This document shows, piece after piece, positions 51,990-61,998 of a DNA stretch of 64,000 nucleotides. Origin of the DNA: Modicisalibacter coralii (GTDB lineage Bacteria; Pseudomonadota; Gammaproteobacteria; Pseudomonadales; Halomonadaceae); NCBI RefSeq assembly GCF_004117855.1, contig NZ_QWBW01000015.1, positions 84,086-148,085 on the forward strand. The letters are read 5' to 3'. The position numbers and the translations under genes were made by a program. Below the pieces are notes generated by a model. It was not told the origin of the DNA. It saw only the letters and a program-made list of their open reading frames with translations, and searched no databases. How positions within the stretch are numbered: the first letter of the stretch is position 1; each line of letters opens with the position of its first letter.

Positions 51990-54185
51990 TCACCGTGACC
52001 CCGCGCCCTCGGCATGGCGGATCAGGAAACAGTGGTGGAGATCGGGCCGACGGTGAAAATCCGGGTCATAGGTGGACCCGGTGATCTCCTCGACGTGATA
52101 ACGCGTCGTCAGCGCCTCGTCGAGCCGGAAGCGGCGCTGGTTGTTGGAGAAGATCAGGGTGCCTGCGGCGTCCAGGCGTGCCATGCAGCGCTCGATCAGC
52201 GCGGCGTGGTCGCGCTGGATATCCAGCGTGCCGTCCATGCGTTTGGAGTTGGAGAACGTCGGCGGGTCGAGGAAGATCAGGTCGAAGGTGCCCCTGGCCG
52301 TCTCCAGCCAGCGCAGGCAGTCGTCGCGCACCACCCGGTGCCGGGCGGGATCGAGGCGATTGAGCGCCAGGTTGTCGCGCGCCCAGTCGAGATAGCTATT
52401 GGACAGGTCCACGCTGAGCGTCTCGCTGGCGCCACCCAGCGCGGCCTGCACCGTCGCCGCCCCGGTATAGCAGAACAGGTTGAGAAACCGCGCGCCGCCG
52501 GCCATCTCGCCGATCAACCGGCGTACCGGACGGTGGTCCAGGAACAGCCCGGTGTCGAGGTAGTCGCGCAGATTGACCCAGAGCGTGGCCGGGCCTTCCC
52601 GCACCTGGAAGCGCTCGCCGCTGGCGTCGCGCTTCTGATACTGCGCCTTGCCCGCCTGGCGTTCGCGATGCTTGAGATAGACCGCCTCCGACCTTACCCC
52701 GAGCACCTCGGGGATCACTTCCAGGGCCTCCATCAGCCGGCGCTTCGCCTGGTCGGGATCCACCGAGCGCGGCGGCGCATACTCCTGTACATGCACCCGC
52801 TCGCCGTAGACATCCACCGCCAGGGCATATTCCGGCATGTCGGCGTCGTAGAGCCGGTAACAGGTTTCGCCACTGCGCTTGAGCCACTTGGCCAGACGCT
52901 TGCGGTTCTTCACCAGCCGGTTGGCGAACATGGTCGCCCCCGACGAGCGACTCGGCGACTGCGGCGTTTCAGCGGCCTGCGCCTCGTCCGGCACCCTCAT
53001 CAGCAACAGCTTGCAGTCGATCGGCCCGTTCTTGAAGGCATACTGCTTCGCGGCACGCAGGCCGGTGCGATGCCCCAGGTCGGGGTTGCCGGTGAACAGT
53101 GCCAGCGTCCAGCCGGGAAACTGGCGACGCGCCCGCTCGCCCAGCGAGGCATAGAGCGTGACCAGCTCGGGCAGCTCGCCGATGCGCTCGCCGTAGGGCG
53201 GGTTGGTGATGATCAGCCCCGGTGTGTCGTGCTCCGGCGGGCGTTGCCAGTGGTCGACGTCGCCGCCCTCGAGCTCGATCAGCGCCGGAATCCCGGCGCG
53301 CATCGCGTTGGCCTTGGCGGCGGCCAGCGCCTGGGGGCTGCGGTCACGGCCGAACAACCGCGACTTGACGCGCCGCCGGCCGAGCCCGGCGCGCACCTCC
53401 GCCTCACGATGCACCTCACGCCACAGCGACGCGTCGTGCCCGGCCCAGCCCTGGAACCCGAAACGCCGACGCTGCAGCCCGGGGGCGATGTCGGCGGCGA
53501 TCCAGGCCGCCTCGATGAGCAGCGTCCCCGCCCCGCACAGCGGATCGATCAGGGTCTCGCCGCGCTTGGCGCGCGCCGGCCAGTCGGCGCGAATCAGCAG
53601 GGCCGCGGCCAGGTTCTCCTTGAGCGGCGCATGCCCCGGGTCACGCCGGTAGCCACGCTGATGGAGGCTGCCGCCGGACAGGTCGATGCCCACCATCAGC
53701 CGCCCGCGATGCAGGTGCGCGTACAGGCGCAGATCGGGATCGCGCAGGTCGACGCTGGGCCGCTCGCGCCCCGCCGCGCGCAGCGCATCGACGACGCCGT
53801 CCTTGACGAGCTGTGCGCCGAAGCGAGTATGCCGGATCTCCCGCGACTGGCCGTGGAAATCCACCGCCAGGGTGGCCCCGGGTGCCGTCTGCTCCGCCCA
53901 GTTCGCCTCGGCGACGCGGGCCTTGATGGCCTCCGGCGCCTCGACGCCGGTCGCCTGTACCAGGCAGAGAACCACGCGATTGGCCAGTCGCGACCAGAGG
54001 CAGACACGGTAGGCAACGGCGAGCTCGGCACGAAAGTGCACCCCCGCGACGGTCTGCTTGGTGACGTCGGCGCCCAGCGCGCTCAGTTCGTCGGCCAGCA
54101 GCCCTTCGATATCCTTGGGGCAACTGGCGAAGAACGCCTGGCATGACGCGGCGACGGCCTGACTGCGATCTCGCTCGACGCTCAT
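51990..54185 (-). CDS. rlmKL: bifunctional 23S rRNA methyltransferase RlmKL
   Basis: 731 aa fusion. N-terminal THUMP and RlmL (m2G2445): VDLRDPDLRLYAHLHRGRLMVGIDLSGGSLHQRGYR, DPLCGAGTLLIEAAWIAADIAPG, IITNPPYGER. C-terminal RlmK (m7G2069): FLNLFCYTGAATVQAALGGA, LIFLDPPTFSNSKR. Start ATG 54185 fits homologues (MSVERDRSQAV...FFASCPKDIEGLLADEL). Confidence 0.95.
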   Translation of the reverse strand: MSVERDRSQAVAASCQAFFASCPKDIEGLLADELSALGADVTKQTVAGVHFRAELAVAYRVCLWSRLANRVVLCLVQATGVEAPEAIKARVAEANWAEQTAPGATLAVDFHGQSREIRHTRFGAQLVKDGVVDALRAAGRERPSVDLRDPDLRLYAHLHRGRLMVGIDLSGGSLHQRGYRRDPGHAPLKENLAAALLIRADWPARAKRGETLIDPLCGAGTLLIEAAWIAADIAPGLQRRRFGFQGWAGHDASLWREVHREAEVRAGLGRRRVKSRLFGRDRSPQALAAAKANAMRAGIPALIELEGGDVDHWQRPPEHDTPGLIITNPPYGERIGELPELVTLYASLGERARRQFPGWTLALFTGNPDLGHRTGLRAAKQYAFKNGPIDCKLLLMRVPDEAQAAETPQSPSRSSGATMFANRLVKNRKRLAKWLKRSGETCYRLYDADMPEYALAVDVYGERVHVQEYAPPRSVDPDQAKRRLMEALEVIPEVLGVRSEAVYLKHRERQAGKAQYQKRDASGERFQVREGPATLWVNLRDYLDTGLFLDHRPVRRLIGEMAGGARFLNLFCYTGAATVQAALGGASETLSVDLSNSYLDWARDNLALNRLDPARHRVVRDDCLRWLETARGTFDLIFLDPPTFSNSKRMDGTLDIQRDHAALIERCMARLDAAGTLIFSNNQRRFRLDEALTTRYHVEEITGSTYDPDFHRRPDLHHCFLIRHAEGAGSR

Positions 54186-54407
54186 ATCCGTTAATGTTCC
54201 TTTAATTTCATTTGCGTAACAGTACTGTGACAAAAGACGGCTCGACAGCCCTGCCACTTTTCAACTAGAAATGAATTCAGTAGCTACTACAAAACGCATG
54301 CGTTCTGTCCGCGGGCCCTAGAGCAGCGGCGGCAAGGGGCATTCGGCCTGTCGTCGTGAAGTGGCTCGTCACGATATAAATTGGGTTCTCACCTAAGAGG
54401 TCATCCG

Positions 54408-54614
54408 ATGAAACGACAGAAACGTGATCGCTTCCAGCGTGCTTATGTTCATGGCTACAAGGCGGGCATTACCGGACGCTCTAGAGACGACTGCCCCAGC
54501 CAGGATATCAATCTACGTGAATACTGGATGAGCGGTTGGCGTGAAGGTCGAGGGGATCAGTGGTCCGGCATGACGGGTGTGGCCGGTATCCACAAGAACC
54601 CCATGGTGATGTGA
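54408..54614 (+). CDS. rmf: ribosome modulation factor
   Basis: 68 aa. MKRQKRDRFQRAYVHGYKAGITGRSRDDCP and WMSGWREGRGD match RMF, which dimerises 70S ribosomes into inactive 100S particles in stationary phase. E. coli RMF is 55 aa; this one has an 11-13-residue tail (GMTGVAGIHKNPMVM). AAGAGG ribosome site. Confidence 0.95.
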   Translation: MKRQKRDRFQRAYVHGYKAGITGRSRDDCPSQDINLREYWMSGWREGRGDQWSGMTGVAGIHKNPMVM

Positions 54615-54646
54615 CACTCTTCGCCTCATCGTGAAGAACACCCTCC

Positions 54647-54675
54647 AAGGCCCGCCTCCACCGCGGGCCTTTTTA
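54647..54675. terminator. bidirectional terminator between rmf and pyrD
   Basis: AAGGCCCGC-N7-GCGGGCCTTTTTAT, 9-bp stem with U tract after rmf and a short one toward pyrD. Confidence 0.85.
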
Positions 54676-54695
54676 TCGTGTCGCTGCCACGCGAT

Positions 54696-55709
54696 TCACG
54701 CGCGCAGCGCCCTGGCACACTCGCCGACCAGGGCCGGCCCCCGATAGATGAACCCCGAGTAGAGTTGCACCAGATCGGCGCCCGCATCGCGCTTGGTCCG
54801 CGCCGCCTGGCCGCTGTCGATACCGCCCACGCCGATGATCGGCATCTCGGGCAGCTGTTCGCGCAGGGCGGTGACGACATGATCGGACAGGGTGCGCACC
54901 GGGGCGCCCGACAGGCCACCCGCCTCCTCGGCATGCGCCAGCCCCGCCACGCCCTCGCGCGAGACCGTGGTGTTGGTGGCGACCACTCCATCGATACCAT
55001 TGCGCATCAGCGCCTCGGCGACCAGGGCGATCGCCTCGTCGTCCATGTCCGGGGCGATCTTGACGGCCAGCGGCACGCGCCGGTTCGCTGCCTGATCCAG
55101 GCGTGTCGCGGTCTCGCGCAACGTGCCCAGCAGGGCATCGAGGTGCTCGCCGAACTGCAGATCGCGAAGCCCGGGGGTATTCGGCGAGGAGATATTCACC
55201 GTGACGTAATGCGCCACGCCGTGCACCCGCTCGAGACAGGCCAGATAATCATCGACCGCCCGTTCCACCGGGGTGGTCAGGTTCTTGCCGATGTTGACGC
55301 CGATCACCCCGTCATAGCGGCTCTTGCGCACCCTGGCGACGAGATGGTCGACCCCGGCGTTGTTGAAGCCCATGCGGTTGATGATCGCGCCACGCGCCGG
55401 CAGGCGAAACAGCCGCGGGCGCGGATTGCCGGACTGCGGCCGGGGCGTGACGGTCCCGACCTCGACGAAACCGAACCCCAGCGCCCCCAGGGCGTCGAGA
55501 TGATCGGCATTCTTGTCGAGGCCGGCGGCGAGGCCCACGCGGTTGCCGAAGCGCAGTCCCATCACCTCGACCGGGTCGTCGACCCGCGCCCCGCCGCGCA
55601 ACAGTCCCGTCAGCCCGCAGCGGTGCGCGGCATCCAGCGCACCCAGCGTGACGCCGTGCGCGGTTTCCGGGTCGAGACGAAACAGGATCGAACGGACGGG
55701 CGCGTACAT
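54696..55709 (-). CDS. pyrD: dihydroorotate dehydrogenase, quinone-dependent (class 2)
   Basis: 337 aa. N-terminal membrane-association helix region ([25 protein letters not shown]), [58 protein letters not shown] (catalytic Ser region), and FMN-phosphate [11 protein letters not shown]. Oxidises dihydroorotate with quinone in pyrimidine synthesis. Confidence 0.95.
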   Translation of the reverse strand: MYAPVRSILFRLDPETAHGVTLGALDAAHRCGLTGLLRGGARVDDPVEVMGLRFGNRVGLAAGLDKNADHLDALGALGFGFVEVGTVTPRPQSGNPRPRLFRLPARGAIINRMGFNNAGVDHLVARVRKSRYDGVIGVNIGKNLTTPVERAVDDYLACLERVHGVAHYVTVNISSPNTPGLRDLQFGEHLDALLGTLRETATRLDQAANRRVPLAVKIAPDMDDEAIALVAEALMRNGIDGVVATNTTVSREGVAGLAHAEEAGGLSGAPVRTLSDHVVTALREQLPEMPIIGVGGIDSGQAARTKRDAGADLVQLYSGFIYRGPALVGECARALRA

Positions 55710-55777
55710 CGGCTTCCTCGGCGGACGGTAAGGCGGTGGGAGTATATCGCAGATCGTCGGAACTCGGGATCACCGGT

Positions 55778-56767
55778 TCAGGGTCGGGTATTGAGCTGCC
55801 GTACGCGTAGGGTGTACCGGTTGGCGCCCTGCATGGCCGAACCGAACTTGCGTCCGCTGACCCAGACCCGATAGCGACCCGGCTGCAACGGCGTCTCGAT
55901 GGCGAAGTCGCCTTGGGCGCCGACACCCTTGTCACTGGCCACGACATTGCCGTTCTCGTCGAGCAACTTGGCCTGGAGCGTGTAGTCGCCACCGCTACCG
56001 GGGAACGTCGAACTGGTCACCGAGATGGTGCCGGCCTGGGCGACGTCGAAGGTCATGACCTCGCCTTCCTGGCGAATGCGAATGTCCGCGACGATCTCCT
56101 CGAAGGCCTTGGGTTGCCGCTCTCGGCGATCTCCGGAAGCCTCCGACGTCGCGGCCTTACCGGCACGATCGGACGCTGCGGCCCCGGGTGCGGCGATGGT
56201 CGCCACCGCGTCCTTGTTGTCGACGAACGCCGTCTTGCCCTCGTCACTGCCGAAGTGAATATCGGTACCGCCATCGATGCCGCTTTCGTCGGTGTTGAGC
56301 CGCTCGCCTTCATCACTCAACCCGGCCACCGAGACCGTGAAACTGTTGCCGCCGTGGGCCTCGGAACCGAACTTGTTGGCCGAGACGCGCAGCGTGTACT
56401 CGCCCGGCTCGAGCTGCTGCTCGAGGTGCAGGCCGCCGTTCTGGCCAAGTCCTTCGCTGCGGGCGAGCACCCGCCCCTGCTCGTCGAGCAGCTGGGCCTC
56501 GATGCGATAGTCATCCGACTCGCCGGCCAGGGTGCCGCTGGTGAAGACGTAACGCCCGGGCTTCTTCACCGTGACGGTGTGTGTGTGCGTTCCCCCGAAG
56601 CCGAAGCTCTGGCTACGCGCGTCGGTACGCGCCGTGAGGTACTTGCTGATATCGAACTGATCGGCGGCTTCCTGGGCCTTCTGCAAGGCGGCGCTCTGCG
56701 CCAGCGCCTCGGGGGTCCCCGCAATGAGTCCCAAGGCGACTGCGGCGGTTAATACGCGATGCTTCAT
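55778..56767 (-). CDS. exported protein with two PPC-like beta domains
   Basis: 329 aa. Signal peptide 1-23 (EALA-Q). Two homologous beta-sandwich domains (about 50-150 and 225-325), each with YRIEAQLLDEQGRVLARSEGLGQNGG.../DYTLQAKLLDENGNVVASDKGVGAQGD... and PGEYTLRVSANKFGSEAHGGN/PGRYRVWVSGRKFGSAMQGAN. This is the bacterial pre-peptidase C-terminal (PPC) pattern, joined by an Asp/Gly/Ala linker. No protease domain present; possibly an envelope or cell-surface binding protein. Confidence 0.65.
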   Translation of the reverse strand: MKHRVLTAAVALGLIAGTPEALAQSAALQKAQEAADQFDISKYLTARTDARSQSFGFGGTHTHTVTVKKPGRYVFTSGTLAGESDDYRIEAQLLDEQGRVLARSEGLGQNGGLHLEQQLEPGEYTLRVSANKFGSEAHGGNSFTVSVAGLSDEGERLNTDESGIDGGTDIHFGSDEGKTAFVDNKDAVATIAAPGAAASDRAGKAATSEASGDRRERQPKAFEEIVADIRIRQEGEVMTFDVAQAGTISVTSSTFPGSGGDYTLQAKLLDENGNVVASDKGVGAQGDFAIETPLQPGRYRVWVSGRKFGSAMQGANRYTLRVRQLNTRP

Positions 56768-56951
56768 GACGTTTCTCTAATTGGCAATGGATCCGGTGGG
56801 CCAAGCATATCAGACCCGTCTTCGAGGATCGTGCCCCTCACTCCATCACGTGCGAGGACTCGCGCCAACCCTCGTGACTCAAGGGGGCAACGACGAAACC
56901 CCGTTGACCGGGATTTCGTCGAGCCTAGCGACCCGGACCAGGGACGATGGT

Positions 56952-59900
56952 TCAATCGCCATCGCTCTCGGCGAGATCGACCAGTTCGCGGATCGCCACC
57001 GCGAACAGCGGATAACCGCCATGGGTGCCGCCGCTGACCTCGTCGATCAGGCCACGCCAGCGCTTGTGCAGATCGTCGTGGCGCGACAGCCACTGTTCGA
57101 CTCGCGGCTCGACGTCGCGTGGCGCATCGTCCATCTTGACCACGCTCACCGTCAGCGCGAGCTGTTGACGATCCAGGTCGTCGCGGAACGTCTCGCGGGC
57201 CTGCGCCTGCCAGCTGTCGCGGACCTGGAGCGCGTCGATCTGCTCGCTCATCCACGGCAGCTCCAGGCGATGGCCGATCTCGTAGTAGAGTTCGGCGACG
57301 CGCTGGATCTTCTCGCCGGTCTGCTTGGCGGCCTCGATGATCCCCAGCCCCGCATAGAGGTTGCCGGTGGCGGCGACGATACTCGCCAGGGTCTTGGGCA
57401 CCTTGGCCTCGGCCAGTTCGTCGCGACGCTCCTGCCAGGTTTCCAGTTCCTGACCGCGCAGGCGCTTGCCGATGTTCTCCTGCAACTGGCCGATCCGCGG
57501 TGCGAAGTGCTCGATGCTCTCGCTCACCGACAGGCTGCTGCGCTGACGCAGGAACCAGCGCGTGGCGCGACGCAGCAGGCGCATCAGGTCGAGCATCATC
57601 TGGTACTGCACCCGACTGTCGACGCGGTTGTCCAACGCCTCGATCTGTTGCCACAGCCCTTCCAGGTTGAAGCTGTCACGGGCGATGATGTAGGCCCGTG
57701 CGATATCGGCCCGACTGGCGCCGGTGGTGTCGATCAGCCGGCGCACGAAGACGATGCCCATGTGATCGACCAGATCGTTGGCGATCTGCGTGGCGACGAT
57801 CTCGCGCTTGAGGCGGTGCTGATACATCGCCTCGGGGAAGCGCTCGATCAGCGCCTTGGGGAAGGCACGCTCGAGGTATCGCTGGATGTAGGGGTCATCG
57901 GGCACCTCGGAGGCGATCAGGTCGCCCTTGAGGGTGCTCTTGGCGTAGGAGATCAGCACCGACAGCTCGGGCAGCGTCAGCCCCTCTTCGTTGTTGGAAC
58001 GCTCGAGCAGGGTCTCGTCGTCGGGCAGGAACTCCAGTTCGCGGTCGAGATGGCCGCTGGCTTCCAGCTCGTTGATGAAACGCCGATAGGGCCCCAGCCC
58101 CTCGCGGGAGAGGATCTCGCTGAGCGACAGCGCCTGGGTCTGGCGGTAGTTGTCGCGCAGGACGAGTCCGGCGACCTCCTCGGTCATGTCGGCCAGCAGC
58201 TGATTGCGCTGCTTCTCGGTCATGTCGCCGTTCTTGACGATGTCATCGAGCAGGATCTTGATGTTGACCTCGTGGTCGGAACAGTTGACCCCGCCGGCAT
58301 TGTCGATGAAGTCGGTGTTCACCTTCACGCCGTGATGCGCCGCCTCCATGCGCCCGCGCTGGGTCAGGCCGAGGTTGCCGCCCTCGCCGACCACCCGGCA
58401 GCGCAGCTCACTGCCGTCGATGCGCAGGCCGTCGTTGGCCTTGTCGCCGACCTCGGCGTGGGTCTCCTGACTGGACTTCACGTAGGTGCCGATGCCGCCG
58501 TTCCAGACCAGGTCCACCTGGGCCTTGAGCATCGCCTGGATCAGCTCGTTGGGCGAGAGCTTGTCGGCCTTGATGTCGAAGGCCTTCTTCATCGCCGCGG
58601 TGATCGAAATCGACTTGGCGCTGCGCTTGAAGACACCGCCGCCCTCCGAGATCAGCGAGCTGTCGTACTCCTCCCAGCTCGAGCGCGGCTTGTCGAACAA
58701 TCGCTTGCGTTCGGCGAACGAGGTCTCGGGGTCGGGATCGGGGTCGACGAAGATGTGCAGGTGGTTGAAGGCCCCGACCAGCCGGATCTTGTCGGAGAGC
58801 AGCATGCCGTTGCCGAACACGTCGCCGGCCATGTCGCCGACCCCGACGACCGTGAACGGATCCTTCTGGGTGTCCACGCCCATGTCGCGGAAGTGGCGCT
58901 TGACCGACTCCCAGGCGCCGCGGGCGGTGATCGCCATCTTCTTGTGATCGTAGCCGTGCGCCCCGCCGGAGGCGAAGGCATCGCCCAGCCAGTGGCCATA
59001 CTCCAGGGAGATTTCGTTGGCGATGTCGGAGAAGGTCGCCGTGCCCTTGTCCGCCGCGACCACCAGGTAGGGGTCGTCGTCATCGTGACGGACCACGTCG
59101 GTCGGTGGCACCACCTCACCGCCGTCCAGGTTGTCGGTCAGGTCGAGCAGCGCGCGGATGAAGATCTGGTAGCAGGCGATGCCTTCCTTCTGCACGGCAT
59201 CCCGGTCGGCGTTCTCGGGCATCCGCTTGCAGACGAAACCGCCCTTGGCGCCCACCGGCACGATTACCGCGTTCTTGACCTGCTGCGCCTTGACCAGGCC
59301 GAGGATCTCGGTGCGGAAATCCTCGTGGCGATCCGACCAGCGCAACCCGCCGCGAGCGACCTTGCCGCCGCGCAGGTGCACGCCCTCGACCCGCGGCGAA
59401 TAGACGAAGATCTCGAACTTGGGCCGCGGCTTGGGCATCAGCGGCACGCGCGTGGGGTCGAGCTTGAAGGAGATATAGTCCTTGTGGTGGCCCTGGTCGT
59501 CACGCTGGTAGAAGTTGGTGCGCAACGTCGCCTGGATCAGCTCGATGTAACGGCGCAGCAGCAGATCGTCGTTGAGACTGCCGACCTCGTCGAGCAGGCC
59601 GTTGACGCGCTCGACACACTGCTCGATCGCCTTGGCGTTGCCGGCATCGTCGCCGTCCTGGCGCTCGGGATCGAAGCGCAGGCCGAACAGGGTGACCAGC
59701 TCGCGGGTGATCTCCGGGTAGTTGGCCAGGGTGGTGGCGATATACAGCTGCGACAGGCCGAAACGGATCTGCTTGAGATAGCGTGCGTAGGCGCGCAGCA
59801 AGGCGACCTCGCGCCAGTCCAGGTTGGCGCCGATCACCAGCCGATTGAACGGGTCGTTCTCGGCCTCGCCGGTCCAGATGCGCTTGAGCGCGTCGATGAA

Positions 59901-61805
59901 GGTCTCGCGCATGTCCTGCAGGTTGACCACTTCCCGCCCATGGTGCTCGAGGGTGAAGTCGTGGATCCAGAAGGCGCGATCCTCGCGATGCACGCCATAG
60001 GGGCGTTCACCGAGCACACGCAGGCCCAGGTTCTCCATCACCGGCAGGACGTCGGACAGCGGAACCGGCGCGTCGCCGTGGAACAGCTTGAGGTTGACGC
60101 CCTCCTCGTCCTCCTCGACCAGCCGGTAGAGGCTCACCGAAATCGGTTCGCCCTGCTCGACCTCGCTGAGGTGGTGGATGTCGTAGACCGCGGTGCGCGC
60201 CGTGAAGTCGTCGCGATAGCTGCTCGGGAAGGCATCGCGATAGACGTTCATCAGGCGATTGGCCTTCTCCTCGCCCACGCCCTCGACCAGGGCATTGAGC
60301 AGGTCGTCGCGCCAGCTGCGCGCCAGGCCGGCGATCTTCTTCTCGATCTTGCGCAGGTCGTAGTCGACCGGCGTCTCGTCGTTGAAGCGCAGGATGAACT
60401 GGATACGCGCCAGCACCGACTCCGACAGATAGGTGTTGAAGTCGCCGAAGGTGGCATCGAGCTCCTCGCACAGCAGCTGCTGGACACGCAGGCGCAGATC
60501 GGTGGAGAACACGTCGCGAGGCACGAACACCAGACAGGAGTAGAAACGCCCGAAACGGTCCTCGCGCACGAACAGTCGCACGCGGCGCCGCTCGCGGATG
60601 TTGAGAATCCCCAGCGCCGTGCGGGTCAGTTCCTCGCTGCTGATCTGGAACAGGTCGTCGCGGGGATAGACCTCCAGAATCTGCAACAAGTGCTTGCCGT
60701 TGTGCCCCTTGGGGTTGACCCCCGAGGCATCCAGCACCGCCTGGATCTTCTTGCGCAGCACCGGGATGTGCCGCGGCGAGTCGTTGTAGACCACCGCGGC
60801 GTAGAGGCCGATGAAGCGCCGCTCGCCGATGACGTTGCCGTTCTCGTCGTAGCGCTCGATGGAGATGTAGTCCGGGTAGGCCGGCCGGTGAATGCGCGAG
60901 TGATAGGCGCTCTTGGCGAAGGACAGCAGCTCGGGGATCAGCACGTAATGATCGCCCTCCACCCCCATGTCGCTGCGGATGCGCTCGCGATAGCGGGGCT
61001 GGTCGAGCTTGAACACGCCCAGCTCGCTGCCCTTCACCGGGCGCAGGTCGTCCTGGCCCTTCTTCTTCTCGACCACCTCGTACTCGTCGTAGCCGAGAAA
61101 GGTGAAGTTGTCGTCGAGCAGCCATTCGAGGAAGGCCACCGCCTCCTTGTGGTCCGCCTTGTCCACCTGCTCGGGGCGCACCGACTTGAGTTCCTCGAGG
61201 GCGTCGCGAACCTTGTCGCGCATCGGGTCGAAGTCCTCGACGGCGGTGCGCACGTCGCCCAGCACGTCGAGCAGGCTGTTCTCCAGTTCCTCGAGGGTGT
61301 CGGGATCGGAGTGGCGGTCGATCTCGATGACCATGATCGACTCGCGCGACTCGGGGGCGTTCTTGGCCTGGGTTCCGGTCACCCGCTTGAGATCGTGCTT
61401 GCTGTCGCGCTCGACCGCCAGCACGGCATTGTGGATGGCGTGCACGGTGATGCCGCGCCGGTTGAGTTCGATACGCACCGAATCGACCAGAAACGGCATG
61501 TCCTCGTGGAGCACTTCGATCACGGTGTGCGAGGACTGCCAGCCATGCTCCTCGAAATCGGGGTTGTAGACGTGCACCTTGGGCGAGCGCGGATCAAAGT
61601 GCTGGATGAAGTGCCAGGTCGTCAGCGTTGCCCCGTAGGTATCGTCGAGGTGGCGCTCGAGCAGATCTTCCAGGGGCGCACTGGCGTAGAAATCCTCGGC
61701 GAACGTGGCCACTTCCTTGACCTTTTCCTCCGGCAGGCGCTTGGCGAGCTGTTCGCGAAGCTGGGCCAGAAATTCCTGCTTGCCATCGATAGCGACGTGT
61801 TGCAT
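56952..61805 (-). CDS. gdhB: NAD-specific glutamate dehydrogenase, large (GDH-180) type
   Basis: 1617 aa, usual for the L_180 class. Start ATG 61805 with GAGGTGATTG upstream. N-terminal ACT-like regulatory region (about 1-450), then catalytic domain with KNAVIVPVGAKGGFVCKRMP (Lys of the active site), RSDRHEDFRTEILGLVKAQQ, GVGDMAGDVFGNGMLLS (nucleotide-binding), NGGIGTYVK, and a long C-terminal helical extension. Degrades glutamate to 2-oxoglutarate and ammonia with NAD+. Single-gene transcript. Confidence 0.95.
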   Translation of the reverse strand: MQHVAIDGKQEFLAQLREQLAKRLPEEKVKEVATFAEDFYASAPLEDLLERHLDDTYGATLTTWHFIQHFDPRSPKVHVYNPDFEEHGWQSSHTVIEVLHEDMPFLVDSVRIELNRRGITVHAIHNAVLAVERDSKHDLKRVTGTQAKNAPESRESIMVIEIDRHSDPDTLEELENSLLDVLGDVRTAVEDFDPMRDKVRDALEELKSVRPEQVDKADHKEAVAFLEWLLDDNFTFLGYDEYEVVEKKKGQDDLRPVKGSELGVFKLDQPRYRERIRSDMGVEGDHYVLIPELLSFAKSAYHSRIHRPAYPDYISIERYDENGNVIGERRFIGLYAAVVYNDSPRHIPVLRKKIQAVLDASGVNPKGHNGKHLLQILEVYPRDDLFQISSEELTRTALGILNIRERRRVRLFVREDRFGRFYSCLVFVPRDVFSTDLRLRVQQLLCEELDATFGDFNTYLSESVLARIQFILRFNDETPVDYDLRKIEKKIAGLARSWRDDLLNALVEGVGEEKANRLMNVYRDAFPSSYRDDFTARTAVYDIHHLSEVEQGEPISVSLYRLVEEDEEGVNLKLFHGDAPVPLSDVLPVMENLGLRVLGERPYGVHREDRAFWIHDFTLEHHGREVVNLQDMRETFIDALKRIWTGEAENDPFNRLVIGANLDWREVALLRAYARYLKQIRFGLSQLYIATTLANYPEITRELVTLFGLRFDPERQDGDDAGNAKAIEQCVERVNGLLDEVGSLNDDLLLRRYIELIQATLRTNFYQRDDQGHHKDYISFKLDPTRVPLMPKPRPKFEIFVYSPRVEGVHLRGGKVARGGLRWSDRHEDFRTEILGLVKAQQVKNAVIVPVGAKGGFVCKRMPENADRDAVQKEGIACYQIFIRALLDLTDNLDGGEVVPPTDVVRHDDDDPYLVVAADKGTATFSDIANEISLEYGHWLGDAFASGGAHGYDHKKMAITARGAWESVKRHFRDMGVDTQKDPFTVVGVGDMAGDVFGNGMLLSDKIRLVGAFNHLHIFVDPDPDPETSFAERKRLFDKPRSSWEEYDSSLISEGGGVFKRSAKSISITAAMKKAFDIKADKLSPNELIQAMLKAQVDLVWNGGIGTYVKSSQETHAEVGDKANDGLRIDGSELRCRVVGEGGNLGLTQRGRMEAAHHGVKVNTDFIDNAGGVNCSDHEVNIKILLDDIVKNGDMTEKQRNQLLADMTEEVAGLVLRDNYRQTQALSLSEILSREGLGPYRRFINELEASGHLDRELEFLPDDETLLERSNNEEGLTLPELSVLISYAKSTLKGDLIASEVPDDPYIQRYLERAFPKALIERFPEAMYQHRLKREIVATQIANDLVDHMGIVFVRRLIDTTGASRADIARAYIIARDSFNLEGLWQQIEALDNRVDSRVQYQMMLDLMRLLRRATRWFLRQRSSLSVSESIEHFAPRIGQLQENIGKRLRGQELETWQERRDELAEAKVPKTLASIVAATGNLYAGLGIIEAAKQTGEKIQRVAELYYEIGHRLELPWMSEQIDALQVRDSWQAQARETFRDDLDRQQLALTVSVVKMDDAPRDVEPRVEQWLSRHDDLHKRWRGLIDEVSGGTHGGYPLFAVAIRELVDLAESDGD

Positions 61806-61998
61806 CAATCACCTCGGCTGCGTCCGGTCGCTGCCTGCGACCGGGGATGTGCTTGTGACGTGGTCTATCACGCTACCCGTGAGGATACTCTAGCTCAATC
61901 GGCGCGCCCCATCGTCATGCCGGCTTTCTCATGGTGCATGTCAGTTGCGCATCGCCTCTTGACGGCGGCGGCGAAACGCGCCTGCGCGCCTGTTGCGC

